Assembly: GCA_934504345.1 (NCBI GenBank)
Contig: CAKSVR010000001.1
Location: 62,001 to 126,000, forward strand
Origin: an uncultured Agathobaculum sp.
Lineage (GTDB): Bacteria > Bacillota > Clostridia > Oscillospirales > Butyricicoccaceae
DNA length: 64,000 bases
Direction of reading: 5' to 3'
Shown: in pieces, positions 43,983 through 53,081 of the stretch
How the letters are laid out: every line of letters starts with the position of its first letter
Numbering within the stretch: position 1 is the stretch's first letter
Notes under the pieces: model-generated
What the model was told of the DNA's origin: nothing
What the model saw: the letters and a program-made list of their open reading frames with translations, nothing else
The model's database searches: none
Position numbers and translations under genes: made by a program

Positions 43983-45134
43983 TTATGCGATTTTATCTGC
44001 GTATCGCAGGAACATGACCGCCGTCTGTGCGCGGCTTGCGTATCCGCCCGGCACGATGGTCTTATCGGTCACGCCGCTGACAACACCGTTGTAAACCGCC
44101 CAGTACACCGCGTTTTTCGCGTATCCGCTGATACGGCTGCTGTCGGTGAACTGTGCATCGTAGATACCGGTCAGCCCAAGCTCTGCGCCGCTCTGTCCGC
44201 CGCTGTATCGGAACAAAATCGCCACCGCCTGCTCACGGGTGATGCTGCTTTCCGGCTCGAACGTCGATATGGTCTTGCCGGTCACATACCCGTTCTTGGC
44301 CGCCCATGCGATCTGCTTTGCACCCCAGTAGGTGCTCGGCACATCGGTGAACGCCGTCCGCGCATCCGCATCCGGCTTGCCTGCCAGATTCCACAGCATC
44401 GTTACGAACTGTGCACGAGTTACGCGCTTATCCGGGCCAAACGTGCCGTCCGTATAGCCGCTGACAATCCCCTGCTTGGCCGCCTTGCTGATGGAATCAT
44501 GCGCCCAGTAGGTGCTCGGCACATCCGAAAAAACCTTTTCGGTCGAAACTGCGCCGGTATCCGGCGTAGTCGGATTGGTGTCCGGTACATCCGGCGTGAT
44601 GTCCGGCTTGCTCGGTGCAGTCGTGCCGCCGGAAGAACCGCCGGTCGAGCCGCTATTGCCGCCCGTGCTGCCTGCTTTTCCGTTAAGCGTTATCGAATAT
44701 ACGATCGAGTTACCGTCAATATCCGACAGGATCACATCATCCAGCGCGAAATCTGCGTTGATATTCGGATTTTTCACCGTAAAATCGAACGTGGCGATCT
44801 TGCCGTCCGCTGTTGCAGTGGTCAATCCGGCTGCCGCGATTTTCGCGCCGCTGCTCGTGTCCGGATTGGAGGCCGACAGCATATCCCGCAGGATTGGGCC
44901 GTTCGTGATCTTGGTACACGTTACCGCTGATTTGTTGAACGTCAACTCAAACTGCACCGCATTCACGCCCGGATTGTTCTTCAGTTCAACGGTCGCTGAG
45001 AAGCTCTGTCCCGCCGCGGGCAGCTTGTCCGGTACGGTCAGAGCAAGCTCTGCGCCTGCCGCGCCCGCCGCCGGAAGCATCCCTGCGATCATGAAGATGC
45101 TTACCAGCCATGAAGTCATTCTTTTTAACCCCAT
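43983..45134 (-). CDS. Cell-wall anchoring protein with one cohesin-like domain and three SLH domains
   Basis: A 383-residue exported protein. Signal peptide 1-26; cohesin-like domain ~28-150 (LTVPDKLPAAGQSFSATVEL, then VNAVQFELTFNKSAV and GKIATFDFTV, the usual cohesin beta-strand pattern); a Gly/Ser/Thr/Pro linker ~152-195; three SLH domains ~197-383 (FSDVPSTYWAHDSI, FTDVPSTYWGAKQI, FTDSSRISGYAKNAV). This is the layout of a monovalent anchoring scaffoldin: the SLH part holds the wall and the cohesin displays a dockerin partner. It heads an operon with the dockerin protein and the giant SLH protein. AAAGGAG precedes the ATG. Cohesin type cannot be assigned without a search. Confidence 0.87.
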   Translation of the reverse strand: MGLKRMTSWLVSIFMIAGMLPAAGAAGAELALTVPDKLPAAGQSFSATVELKNNPGVNAVQFELTFNKSAVTCTKITNGPILRDMLSASNPDTSSGAKIAAAGLTTATADGKIATFDFTVKNPNINADFALDDVILSDIDGNSIVYSITLNGKAGSTGGNSGSTGGSSGGTTAPSKPDITPDVPDTNPTTPDTGAVSTEKVFSDVPSTYWAHDSISKAAKQGIVSGYTDGTFGPDKRVTRAQFVTMLWNLAGKPDADARTAFTDVPSTYWGAKQIAWAAKNGYVTGKTISTFEPESSITREQAVAILFRYSGGQSGAELGLTGIYDAQFTDSSRISGYAKNAVYWAVYNGVVSGVTDKTIVPGGYASRAQTAVMFLRYADKIA

Positions 45135-45211
45135 AATAATCTCCTTTCTGAACTTTTTTCTATTCTTTGCCGCATACCTCCATACCGTGTATTTATGTTA
45201 TCAGAAAGAGA

Positions 45212-45251
45212 ATTGCTATGGTTAGATAACCATAGCAATGGGCATGCCCAT
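45212..45251. promoter_or_regulatory. Two overlapping perfect palindromes upstream of the cohesin-SLH operon
   Basis: ATTGCTATGGTTA (45212-45224) and its exact complement (45227-45239) flank the bases GA, making a 28-bp palindrome. A second palindrome, ATGGGCATGCCCAT (45238-45251), overlaps its end. They lie 78-117 bp upstream of the start of the cohesin-SLH gene, where an operator would be expected. No T-run follows on either side, so a terminator is unlikely. Confidence 0.6.
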
Positions 45252-45324
45252 CGCATTTGTTCCTATTCCCCATTTTCTTTCCAATACACATAAGAAATGA
45301 AGCATTTTCCACTTTGAGTTTACT

Positions 45325-45375
45325 CCATATTGCCGAAAATAGCAATACTATTATTGAAGAATTCATGCAATATGG
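45325..45375 (-). other. Inverted repeat after the 794-residue leucine-rich-repeat gene
   Basis: CCATATTGC (45325-45333) and GCAATATGG (45367-45375) are perfect complements with a 33-base loop that contains a small AATAG/CTATT stem. It is 18 bp beyond the stop at 45394. There is no T-run, so it is at best a weak terminator or an RNA end. The remainder of 45252-45324 shows nothing recognisable. Confidence 0.35.
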
Positions 45376-45393
45376 CAGAGAAAATATCTACCG

Positions 45394-47778
45394 TTATGCG
45401 CTTTTTACTCCCGCCTCCATGAGCGGTGTGCTGTCGCTCTGACACAGGGCAAACGCTTTTACGATATAGCCCTCCAGCACGACCGCACCATCCAGCAAAA
45501 ATTCGATCGTTCCTACATTTTTCTCCACGTTTTGTTCAAAGTGATACAACTGTTTTCCGGCACTGTTGCAGATCGCCAGATATACCGTAACAGGCTCCTT
45601 GTTGTACAGCTCTACACCGACAGTTTCCGGCGTTACCTTCGTTATCGTTACCGATCTCAGAAAATGTATCAGGGCATTGTCCAACCCTTCATTATGCACG
45701 CCGATCGAAATCTTTTCCCACTCTGATGCAGCACCGTCGTAATATACATCTGCTAAATTAGGACACTCATAAAATGCCCAGCCGGCAATCACAGTAACAC
45801 TATTCGGAATGTCAATCCGACTTAGACTGGTGCAGCCGCTAAACGTGCTGTCTCCAATAAAAGCAACACCACTCGGAATACTGATACTGCTCAGGCTTGC
45901 ACAATCCTCAAATGCAGAAGCGGCAATCACCCTAACATTACTCGGAATATAAATACTACTCAGACTGCTGCATCCGATAAACGCTCCCAGTTGAATAGTC
46001 GTAACACTGGATGGAATCGTAATAGTACGCAGATTAGAACAGCAATTAAACATCCATGCCGGGATAACTGTAATATTATCATAAAGGGTAACGCTTTGTA
46101 GATTGGTGCAATTTGCCAGTACCGCCTCTCCTAGAGAAACAACACTATATGGAATCTCGAGGGCAGTCAAACTTGTGCAGTTATTAAATGCCGAGTTTCC
46201 GATTTCGATCACATCATTACCAAGTTCGATACTGCTCAGGCTGGTACAACTTTGAAGTGCCGCATCCCCAATATATGTGACACCAAACGAAATGGGGCTG
46301 GTAGTCAAACTTTCACATCCGTTAAACGCATATTTTCCAATACTCTTAAGTGTATACGGAACACGAATGGTTCGCAGGCTGGTGCAGCCCTGGAAGGCAT
46401 AATCACCAATGTCTACAACGCTATCGGGAAGTTCAATACTGCCTAGGCTAGTGCAATTTTCAAACGCACTGCCACCAATATACCCAACGCCATCCGGAAT
46501 ATTGATGCTGCTCAAGCTGGTGCAGTTCTTAAACACCATATATTCAATCGTGTCAATGTGCTCGGGAATGCGGATGCTGCTCAGGCTTGTACAGCCGCAA
46601 AACGTACCATATTCAATAGCCCCAACGCTATCGGGAAGTTCGATACTGCCTAGATTGGTGCAATTTTCAAACGCGCTGCCTCCAATATACCCAACGCCAT
46701 CCGGAATATTGATACTGCTCAAACTCGTACAATTAGAAAACGCACTGACACCAATCGATTTCACTCCCTCTGGAAGATGGACATTGCTTAGGCTGGCACA
46801 CTGATAAAATACATTATCTTCAATCGTCTTAACACCATCCGGAATCGTGATGCTACTCAGATCAGTACACTGATAAAATGCACTATCGCCAATCGTTTTC
46901 ACGCCATTCGGGATTACATAGGCTGTAGGATTTCTTCCTGTAGGGTATTGCAGCAGATAAGTCATATCTTTGCTGAATAACACACCATCTACTACGCTAT
47001 AGTTGGGATTATCCTCCGCTACTTCAATATCACCCAGATTGGTACAACCAATAAATGCACCTTTTCCAATAGCAGCAACACCCTTCGGAATAAAGATGCT
47101 GTTCAGACCAGTACAGTTTTGAAATGCATAATCTCCAATAGAAAGAGAATCAACATCGTCTGAAATATTGATATTGTTCAGGTTAGTGCAGCCGCTGAAC
47201 ACACTCTTTCCAATCGACTCAACACCGTTCGAAATCGTAATGCTGCTCAGGCTGGTACAATCGCTAAATGCACTGTCACCGATAGAAGCAACGCTGTCCG
47301 GAATACTAACACTTCTTAAACTGGTACAGTGGCTAAATGCACCCTTTCCAATGTAAGTAACACTATCCGGAATCGTGATACTGCTCAGACTTCTGCAACG
47401 GCCAAAGACATCATCTTCAATAGAAGTAATTCCATTGGGAAGACGAATACTGCTCAGATTCGTACAGCCGTAAAATTCATCCCGTACAATATGAGTAACA
47501 CTGTCTGGAATACTAATGCTTCTAAGATTCCTATGATATTCAAATACCCCAGCTCTAATATATCGAACCCTCTCGCCTTCAATATGCTCTGGAATTTCCA
47601 AATCTGTTATATTATAATCGCACCCTATAATCGTTCCTGACGAAGTATCAAAAGTGATCTTACCGCCCTCTACGGGATAAGAGACCAGATTGCTCGCCGC
47701 AAACGCATCAGTTGGTGCTATGGTCCATACTATAGCCAATACCAACAGGCATTTCACCAATTTTTTCAATCGTGTCAC
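45394..47778 (-). CDS. Secreted BspA-type leucine-rich-repeat protein, about 25 repeats
   Basis: A 794-residue exported protein (signal peptide ~1-27). Residues ~60-690 are about 25 LRR_5 units of 23 residues with the core F-x-x-CTSLSSIxIPDSVxxIGxxA. Family members such as BspA and Treponema LrrA mediate adhesion or protein binding. The last ~90 residues are the shared C-terminal module (YLAICNSAGKQLYHFEQ, YIVKAFALCQSDSTPLMEAG). The start is GTG at 47778, chosen because MTRLKKLV aligns with MKRLKKLV of the upstream paralogue. A TTG three codons later with AAAAGG eight bases upstream is an alternative. It follows the 1553-residue paralogue by 13 bp and is AT-richer than the backbone. Confidence 0.88.
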   Translation of the reverse strand: MTRLKKLVKCLLVLAIVWTIAPTDAFAASNLVSYPVEGGKITFDTSSGTIIGCDYNITDLEIPEHIEGERVRYIRAGVFEYHRNLRSISIPDSVTHIVRDEFYGCTNLSSIRLPNGITSIEDDVFGRCRSLSSITIPDSVTYIGKGAFSHCTSLRSVSIPDSVASIGDSAFSDCTSLSSITISNGVESIGKSVFSGCTNLNNINISDDVDSLSIGDYAFQNCTGLNSIFIPKGVAAIGKGAFIGCTNLGDIEVAEDNPNYSVVDGVLFSKDMTYLLQYPTGRNPTAYVIPNGVKTIGDSAFYQCTDLSSITIPDGVKTIEDNVFYQCASLSNVHLPEGVKSIGVSAFSNCTSLSSINIPDGVGYIGGSAFENCTNLGSIELPDSVGAIEYGTFCGCTSLSSIRIPEHIDTIEYMVFKNCTSLSSINIPDGVGYIGGSAFENCTSLGSIELPDSVVDIGDYAFQGCTSLRTIRVPYTLKSIGKYAFNGCESLTTSPISFGVTYIGDAALQSCTSLSSIELGNDVIEIGNSAFNNCTSLTALEIPYSVVSLGEAVLANCTNLQSVTLYDNITVIPAWMFNCCSNLRTITIPSSVTTIQLGAFIGCSSLSSIYIPSNVRVIAASAFEDCASLSSISIPSGVAFIGDSTFSGCTSLSRIDIPNSVTVIAGWAFYECPNLADVYYDGAASEWEKISIGVHNEGLDNALIHFLRSVTITKVTPETVGVELYNKEPVTVYLAICNSAGKQLYHFEQNVEKNVGTIEFLLDGAVVLEGYIVKAFALCQSDSTPLMEAGVKSA

Positions 47779-47791
47779 CTTTTCACTTCTT

Positions 47792-50700
47792 TCAGAGTCC
47801 TCTTCTTACCGCTGGCTCCATGAGCGGCGTTCTGTCACTCTGCCGCAGGACAAACGCTTTCATAACATACCCTTCCGGCAGGTCTGCACCGTCCAGCGGA
47901 AATTCGATGGTTCCTGCATTTGCTGCCGCAGCCTGTTCAAAGTGATACAGCAGTTTTCCCTCACTGTCGTAAATCGCCAGATACACATATGCAGGCTGCT
48001 TGTTATACACCTCTACGCTGACTTCTTCCGACGTTACATCCGTTATCTCTGCCGATTCCGGATGCTCCAGCGCAACATACAGCTGTTCGGTGTTGTTCAG
48101 CTCGTCCGCATCAGTCTGTACCGCATTGGCGGTCAGCGACAGCACATCGGAATACGCACCGAGCAGGGCTTGCGACAGATTGAGCACAACATAGGTGCTT
48201 TCACCCGAGGCAAGGCTTGCAATCTCGGTATTGACAATCGTGCCATTGCTGCCCGAAATCTCCAGCGTGCCAGAGGAGCTTGCCGCACCCTGATTCGTCA
48301 CCTTGGCCAACACTCTGCGGTTGTCGCCCACCTGCAAAAATTCCGCCGATACTGTCAAATCACAGTAGCCCGCCGTAAAGTCTGCGCTGTTGTTCTCCGT
48401 ATTGCCGTCATTTGCTGCGACCGCTGTTACCGTGTAATTCGTTTCAGATACGGTATTTCCCAGCTTAAAAGAGATATTTTTGGTTTTTGTTTCGCCCGGC
48501 GCAAGGGAAAGATCTACCGTTTGTTCTGTAATCTGCGTATTGCCATTGCTGATACGCAATGTCACCTGATCTATGGCCGTATCGCCGCAGTTGGTCAAAT
48601 CGACTTCTACCGGCACTTCACCGCCCGGCGCTTCCGCGCTGTGATCCACTGTCACTGCCGAAATTGCAATGTCGGTGCGGCCCGTCAGTCTTGCCCAAAC
48701 CAGATCACAGGTATCCGTCACATCATCCTCGGTGATCGTGACATCCGCCTGCACCGCTGTCAGCCAGGTTACTCCATCGATTTCCGCAGCAGAATAGCTT
48801 TGCAGATACTTGTCCTGCTCTGTTGCCGCCACCGGATCACGCCAGTTTCCATTTTCGTAGATTTGCGCGAACAGCTCAGAACCACCCTCATCAGCGGCAT
48901 TATAGAGCAGTCTGTCCGAAAGAACGGTATAACCGTTACTCAGCGCTTCGTTCGTCACAACGGTTTCTGTTTTGCCGCTATCATAGCGACACAGTGCCTC
49001 GCCATCGCTCCACAGCAATGCCTTGCTGGATGCTCCCGGCAGTTTGGCGAACTGCACGGCGGAAACAGTGCCTTCTGCGATATTGCTGGACACGCCATCT
49101 GCGCCGTACTGCTTTAACTGTCTGTCATCCGTGGTAGAGAGGTCATTATCGCTGTCGGTGATTGTATAGAGTTCGGAATCGCCGACTGCAATTTCCGTGA
49201 TGGCGTTTACATTACTGCCCGCTGTATGTACCTCACTCCACGAATCGTCGCTGTACGTTGCATAGCACAGTGCGTTCGTGCTGTTCTGACCGAAATAGTC
49301 GGTACTGTCGCTGTTTGCCTGCCATGCCACCGTTACGGCACCATTCATTTCACCGAGCACCGGTGTACGGCTGAATACGCCGTTCTCCGACAGCGTGGTC
49401 AGACCAGTGAATTTTCCGCTTGCCTTGTCAAAATATCCAGCGGTGATCGTCTGCTTTGCGGCGTAATCCGCCAGATCGGTGCTGTCTGTCGTGACCGTAC
49501 TGCTGTTCTGGTAAGCCAACCACAATTTGCCGGTGCTGTCCTTGTAAAGCACCGGAGCAGCATCACAGGTGTTGTCGCTGTCTACCGGCTGCGGCGCACT
49601 CCACCCGGTATTACCATATACCGAGTAGACCAGCTGCGGATAATCGTAGTCGCCGCGTCCTTTGTTGGCACGCACCCAGACCATAACCGGCGTACCGTCC
49701 GCATCGCCCAAAACGGGCTGCATATTGCGATAAGTGTCAATCTGCAAGGTCTGCAATTCGTTGCCGCTCACTGCGGCACGATCGACCGAGAACACGGCGT
49801 AAGCCTGCGCCGCCTGCTCACCAAGCCAATCGGATTCTTCGGCGAGATAGCTGATATCTGCCGTTTGGTATGCGTCTGCGTCAAACATTTCCGACCAGTC
49901 GAACGCATTGGCAGAATACATCCGCACGTTGCTGCTCTGGTTTTTGGTTCTGGTGTAAAGATGCCATGTCTGGTATGCAAAGGATTTCTTATATTCCACC
50001 GCACCCACATAGATTTTCAGGCCCAGATTACCGGTAAGGTCAACACTGTTTACGCCCGGTGTGGTTGTGGTTCCCAGCAGCTGAATATCAATCGGAAGCT
50101 CTGCACTGCCATAAGCACCCGCACCCGTGAAACTGCCGATTCCAGCGCCGAGAAAAGCCTCAAATTTCGGCTTTATCGTCATTTTCAGGTCTGCGTTCAA
50201 GGTTCCGGTGCGTAAGTTCCAGCTTCCCTCACCGAGCAGTTTTCCCTCGGCGGATACATTCATCGAATAGGTCATGGGCACACATACCACCACAACGGTC
50301 GGTCCCTGCATACTCTTTGAGCCGGATAGGGTAAGGCACAGATAAACTTTTACATTTGCCAGACCGTTTTTATCCAGCTTACCTTCGCCGTAGCCGATGA
50401 AATTACATTTTACCTTGAGCGGACCGACAGATGCTTCCTTATTTTTATCCTTCATCATGTAGTTGATTTTTGCCTGCAGGGAATCGCCGATATTATTCTT
50501 CTGCACCTGTTTTAAGTTGGTAAACAGCTTTTTGGCTTCTTTGATATTCGCCTTCCATTTATCCTTATCTTCTCCTGCGAGCTTGCAATTGATGCCAACA
50601 TGAACGGTATCGTCCGCAATATACACATCCATCCATTCTGCCGAAAACTCCGGAAGATCGATCGTCAATTGACTGCCGCCGACGTATGGAAAATCACTTG

Positions 50701-52453
50701 ACACAGTAAATGTCAACTTTCTGCCGCCCAGCTTGATGGAGTTGTACTTCTGCGCCTGATCCTTGACAAGCTCCAGATTGATGTGTGTGCGCACCGTTTT
50801 GCCGCCGGTGCTCGTCACCATGATATCCACATTGCCGCCGACACTCAGTTCATTGACCCGCAGAGAAAATTCACCATTGGTGGACGTCTTGATAGCCGTA
50901 TCGTTCTGCAAAAGCGTATAGCTGGAAATATCTGCACCATCCGCCTTGCAGCTGAGTGTAAAGCTGTCATCGCCGCTGCTGGTGCTGAGCCGCTTAGTGC
51001 CGTTCAGTACATCACATTGACTGTTTCCGGCCGTATATACCGCCGATTTCAGCTTATACGAGGCTTCATCTGCTTTATACAGGCGGACAACATCATAACC
51101 CTGGGCATTTTTTGCATAGTTGATACCGCTGTTGCTGTATGGCTCATAGCCATTGCAGGTGACGGTGATGCTGGGCTGACCAACGGTGAGCTTGTCAAAA
51201 AAGACGATGCCATCGTCAGAGGTTGTCTGTGTGCTGTTGTTCCACTGTACTTTTGCTCCGGAAATGGCCTTGCCCGCGCTGTCGATGACTAGGATGCCGT
51301 ATTTGTCGGTGGGGATATTTTGGGCGATTTTTGTCGAAGCAGCAAAATGTATAGTTGCGTTTGTCAGATATATATTTCCATTTCCATATTCATCAATCGA
51401 AATCTTTTTCCATTCTGTCTCGGTGCCATCGTAATAGACATCTGTCAAACTAGTACAATTATAAAATGCATACTGTCCAATAGAAGTAACACTATTGGGA
51501 ATATTGATGCTGTTTAGGCTGGTGCAATTAGAAAATGCGTCAGATTCAATAGATGTCACACTATCCGGAATATTGATGCTACTTAGGCTGGTACAATAAC
51601 CAAATGCCCACCGTCCAATAGAAATAACACTATTAGGGATATTGATGCTACTTAAGCTGGTGCAATGATAAAATGCACCAGCTATAGATGTCACACTATC
51701 AGGAATATTGATGCTACTTAGGCTGGTACAATTCGCAAATGCATGATCTCCAATAGAAGTAACGCTATTGGGGATATTGATGCTGTTTAGGCTGGTACAA
51801 TTATCAAATACATAATCTCCAATAGAAGTAACACTATTGGGGATATTGATGCTGTTTAGGCTGGTGCAACCACAAAATGCATAATTTCCAATCGAAGTAA
51901 CGCTATTGGGTATATTAATCGTACGCAAGCTAGTACAATCCCGAAATGCCTGAGATGCAATCCGAGTAACGCTATTGGGGATATCGATGCTGCTCAGACT
52001 AGTGCAATACCAAAATGTCTCATCTCGAATTACAGTAACACTATTGGATAAATTGATGCTGCTCAGGCTCCTGCAAAATCTAAATGCACCAGATTCAATT
52101 AAAGTAACACTATCGGGGATATTGATGCTGTTTAGGCTTCTACAATCAAAAAATGCCCGTCTTCTAATCGAAGTAACACTATTGGGGATATCGATGCTTT
52201 TTAGGCTGGTGCAACCCCTAAATGCGTCATATCCAATCGAACTAACCCTTACTCCTTGAATCTGCTTCGGAATAACTACATTGGTGACACTCGTATCACA
52301 CTTTGTAATCGTTCCAGTCTTAGTATCAAAATAGATATTGCCACCTTCTACAGCATAACGAACCGTATTAGCCGCAAAAGCAACCGGCGGGGCTATGCTC
52401 CACACCATAGCAAATACCATTAGGAAACTCACCAGTTTTTTTAATCGCTTCAT
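47792..52453 (-). CDS. Large secreted leucine-rich-repeat protein with CARDB-like domains
   Basis: A 1553-residue exported protein (signal peptide 1-28). Residues ~60-360 hold 12 BspA-type repeats (NCTSLNSINIPNSVTSIGDY). A carboxypeptidase-regulatory-like segment follows (~385-450, GILVIDSAGKAISGAKVQW), then a long beta-rich region of unknown fold (~460-900). A region at ~905-1270 resembles a beta-propeller or sialidase-like fold (LGDADGTPVMVWVRANKG, PVLYKDSTGKLWLAYQNS). Two CARDB-like Ig domains (~1285-1470, VEVDLTNCGDTAIDQVTL and VLAKVTNQGAASSSGTLEI) precede the shared C-terminal module (YLAIYDSEGKLLYHFEQ, VMKAFVLRQSDRTPLMEP). It is first in an operon with the 794-residue paralogue. Confidence 0.86.
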   Translation of the reverse strand: MKRLKKLVSFLMVFAMVWSIAPPVAFAANTVRYAVEGGNIYFDTKTGTITKCDTSVTNVVIPKQIQGVRVSSIGYDAFRGCTSLKSIDIPNSVTSIRRRAFFDCRSLNSINIPDSVTLIESGAFRFCRSLSSINLSNSVTVIRDETFWYCTSLSSIDIPNSVTRIASQAFRDCTSLRTINIPNSVTSIGNYAFCGCTSLNSINIPNSVTSIGDYVFDNCTSLNSINIPNSVTSIGDHAFANCTSLSSINIPDSVTSIAGAFYHCTSLSSINIPNSVISIGRWAFGYCTSLSSINIPDSVTSIESDAFSNCTSLNSINIPNSVTSIGQYAFYNCTSLTDVYYDGTETEWKKISIDEYGNGNIYLTNATIHFAASTKIAQNIPTDKYGILVIDSAGKAISGAKVQWNNSTQTTSDDGIVFFDKLTVGQPSITVTCNGYEPYSNSGINYAKNAQGYDVVRLYKADEASYKLKSAVYTAGNSQCDVLNGTKRLSTSSGDDSFTLSCKADGADISSYTLLQNDTAIKTSTNGEFSLRVNELSVGGNVDIMVTSTGGKTVRTHINLELVKDQAQKYNSIKLGGRKLTFTVSSDFPYVGGSQLTIDLPEFSAEWMDVYIADDTVHVGINCKLAGEDKDKWKANIKEAKKLFTNLKQVQKNNIGDSLQAKINYMMKDKNKEASVGPLKVKCNFIGYGEGKLDKNGLANVKVYLCLTLSGSKSMQGPTVVVVCVPMTYSMNVSAEGKLLGEGSWNLRTGTLNADLKMTIKPKFEAFLGAGIGSFTGAGAYGSAELPIDIQLLGTTTTPGVNSVDLTGNLGLKIYVGAVEYKKSFAYQTWHLYTRTKNQSSNVRMYSANAFDWSEMFDADAYQTADISYLAEESDWLGEQAAQAYAVFSVDRAAVSGNELQTLQIDTYRNMQPVLGDADGTPVMVWVRANKGRGDYDYPQLVYSVYGNTGWSAPQPVDSDNTCDAAPVLYKDSTGKLWLAYQNSSTVTTDSTDLADYAAKQTITAGYFDKASGKFTGLTTLSENGVFSRTPVLGEMNGAVTVAWQANSDSTDYFGQNSTNALCYATYSDDSWSEVHTAGSNVNAITEIAVGDSELYTITDSDNDLSTTDDRQLKQYGADGVSSNIAEGTVSAVQFAKLPGASSKALLWSDGEALCRYDSGKTETVVTNEALSNGYTVLSDRLLYNAADEGGSELFAQIYENGNWRDPVAATEQDKYLQSYSAAEIDGVTWLTAVQADVTITEDDVTDTCDLVWARLTGRTDIAISAVTVDHSAEAPGGEVPVEVDLTNCGDTAIDQVTLRISNGNTQITEQTVDLSLAPGETKTKNISFKLGNTVSETNYTVTAVAANDGNTENNSADFTAGYCDLTVSAEFLQVGDNRRVLAKVTNQGAASSSGTLEISGSNGTIVNTEIASLASGESTYVVLNLSQALLGAYSDVLSLTANAVQTDADELNNTEQLYVALEHPESAEITDVTSEEVSVEVYNKQPAYVYLAIYDSEGKLLYHFEQAAAANAGTIEFPLDGADLPEGYVMKAFVLRQSDRTPLMEPAVRRGL
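51440..52260 (-). repeat. Near-identical 69-bp tandem DNA repeats in a leucine-rich-repeat gene
   Basis: Twelve units of 69 bp (one shorter) encode the LRR block. Neighbouring units share long identical stretches, for example the segment TATTGGGGATATTGATGCTG occurs several times. Such identity at DNA level suggests recent unit duplication and could let the unit number change by slippage or recombination. Confidence 0.8.
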
Positions 52454-52575
52454 CTTTTTCCCCTTCCCCGCTTCTTTTTAACGCTATGCGCTGTGTCAAC
52501 AGCATATATTTCCCATTCAACCTCAGTTTAGCACGATATTTTCATTCTGTCTATATAGGAATATGAAAGGGGCTG

Positions 52576-52972
52576 TTGCTCAATCTGTTCTTCCTCGATA
52601 TTTTCTCCGGTATGCGCCAGTCCGAAATTCTCGGCTTGCGCCGGGCAGACATTGACTGGGACCGGAACAGCCTTGTTGTACGCAAGCAGCTTCAGCAGAA
52701 ATGCAAGAAGGGCGATTACAGCTATACGCTCATTGCTCCGACAGAGAACAAGCGGTACGGACGATTCCACGTTCCATTCTCTGCGCCACTCATTCGCTGC
52801 GATTTCGCTGGAAAACGGCGATGGCGATGATATTAAGACCGTACAGACGAATTTAGGTCACAGTACAGCTTCGTTTACGCTGAAAACCTACGCTCATGTC
52901 AGCGATCAAATGCAGCGCAGCAGCGCCGCCCGTATGGAGGAGCTGATCTCCAGTTTGGGAGCCGTAAATTAG
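52576..52972 (+). pseudogene. C-terminal remnant of a tyrosine recombinase (integrase)
   Basis: The first part (52576 to ~52755) reads LNLFFLDIFSGMRQSEILGL, with the first catalytic Arg, then RADIDWDRNSLVVRKQLQQ. The second part (~52755-52972), in another frame and after a deletion, reads FHSLRHSFAAISL (His/Arg box), LGHSTASFTLKTYAH (His and the Tyr nucleophile) and ends GAVN. The N-terminal half is absent. It faces the tRNA-Ser genes, the usual attachment sites for such integrases, so it probably came from an element inserted there. Confidence 0.82.
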
Positions 52973-53043
52973 CCCGTTGCTGTCACGATTGCTGTCAAGA
53001 AAAATTAAGTCGTTCTAAAAGTTATCGTTTTCTATCTATAAAT

Positions 53044-53076
53044 GCAAAAAAGCTACACTTTTTCAAGTGCAGCTTT
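53044..53076 (-). terminator. Terminator after the tRNA-Ser pair
   Basis: On the minus strand an 11-bp stem (one G-T pair) with a GAAA loop is followed by TTTTTTGC, just past the tRNA-Ser(GCU) 3' end. The stretch 52973-53043 holds nothing else. Confidence 0.85.
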
Positions 53077-53081
53077 CATGG

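Noticed and set aside
45257..45442. A 61-codon plus-strand frame between the cohesin and LRR genes
   Set aside because: No ribosome binding site, and it overlaps the end of the leucine-rich-repeat gene and the inverted repeat at 45325-45375.
19620..52453. Cellulosome or amylosome gene cluster
   Set aside because: Cohesin and dockerin modules are present but no glycoside hydrolase, carbohydrate esterase or classical CBM could be recognised; the enzymes seen are a protease and a transglutaminase-like protein.
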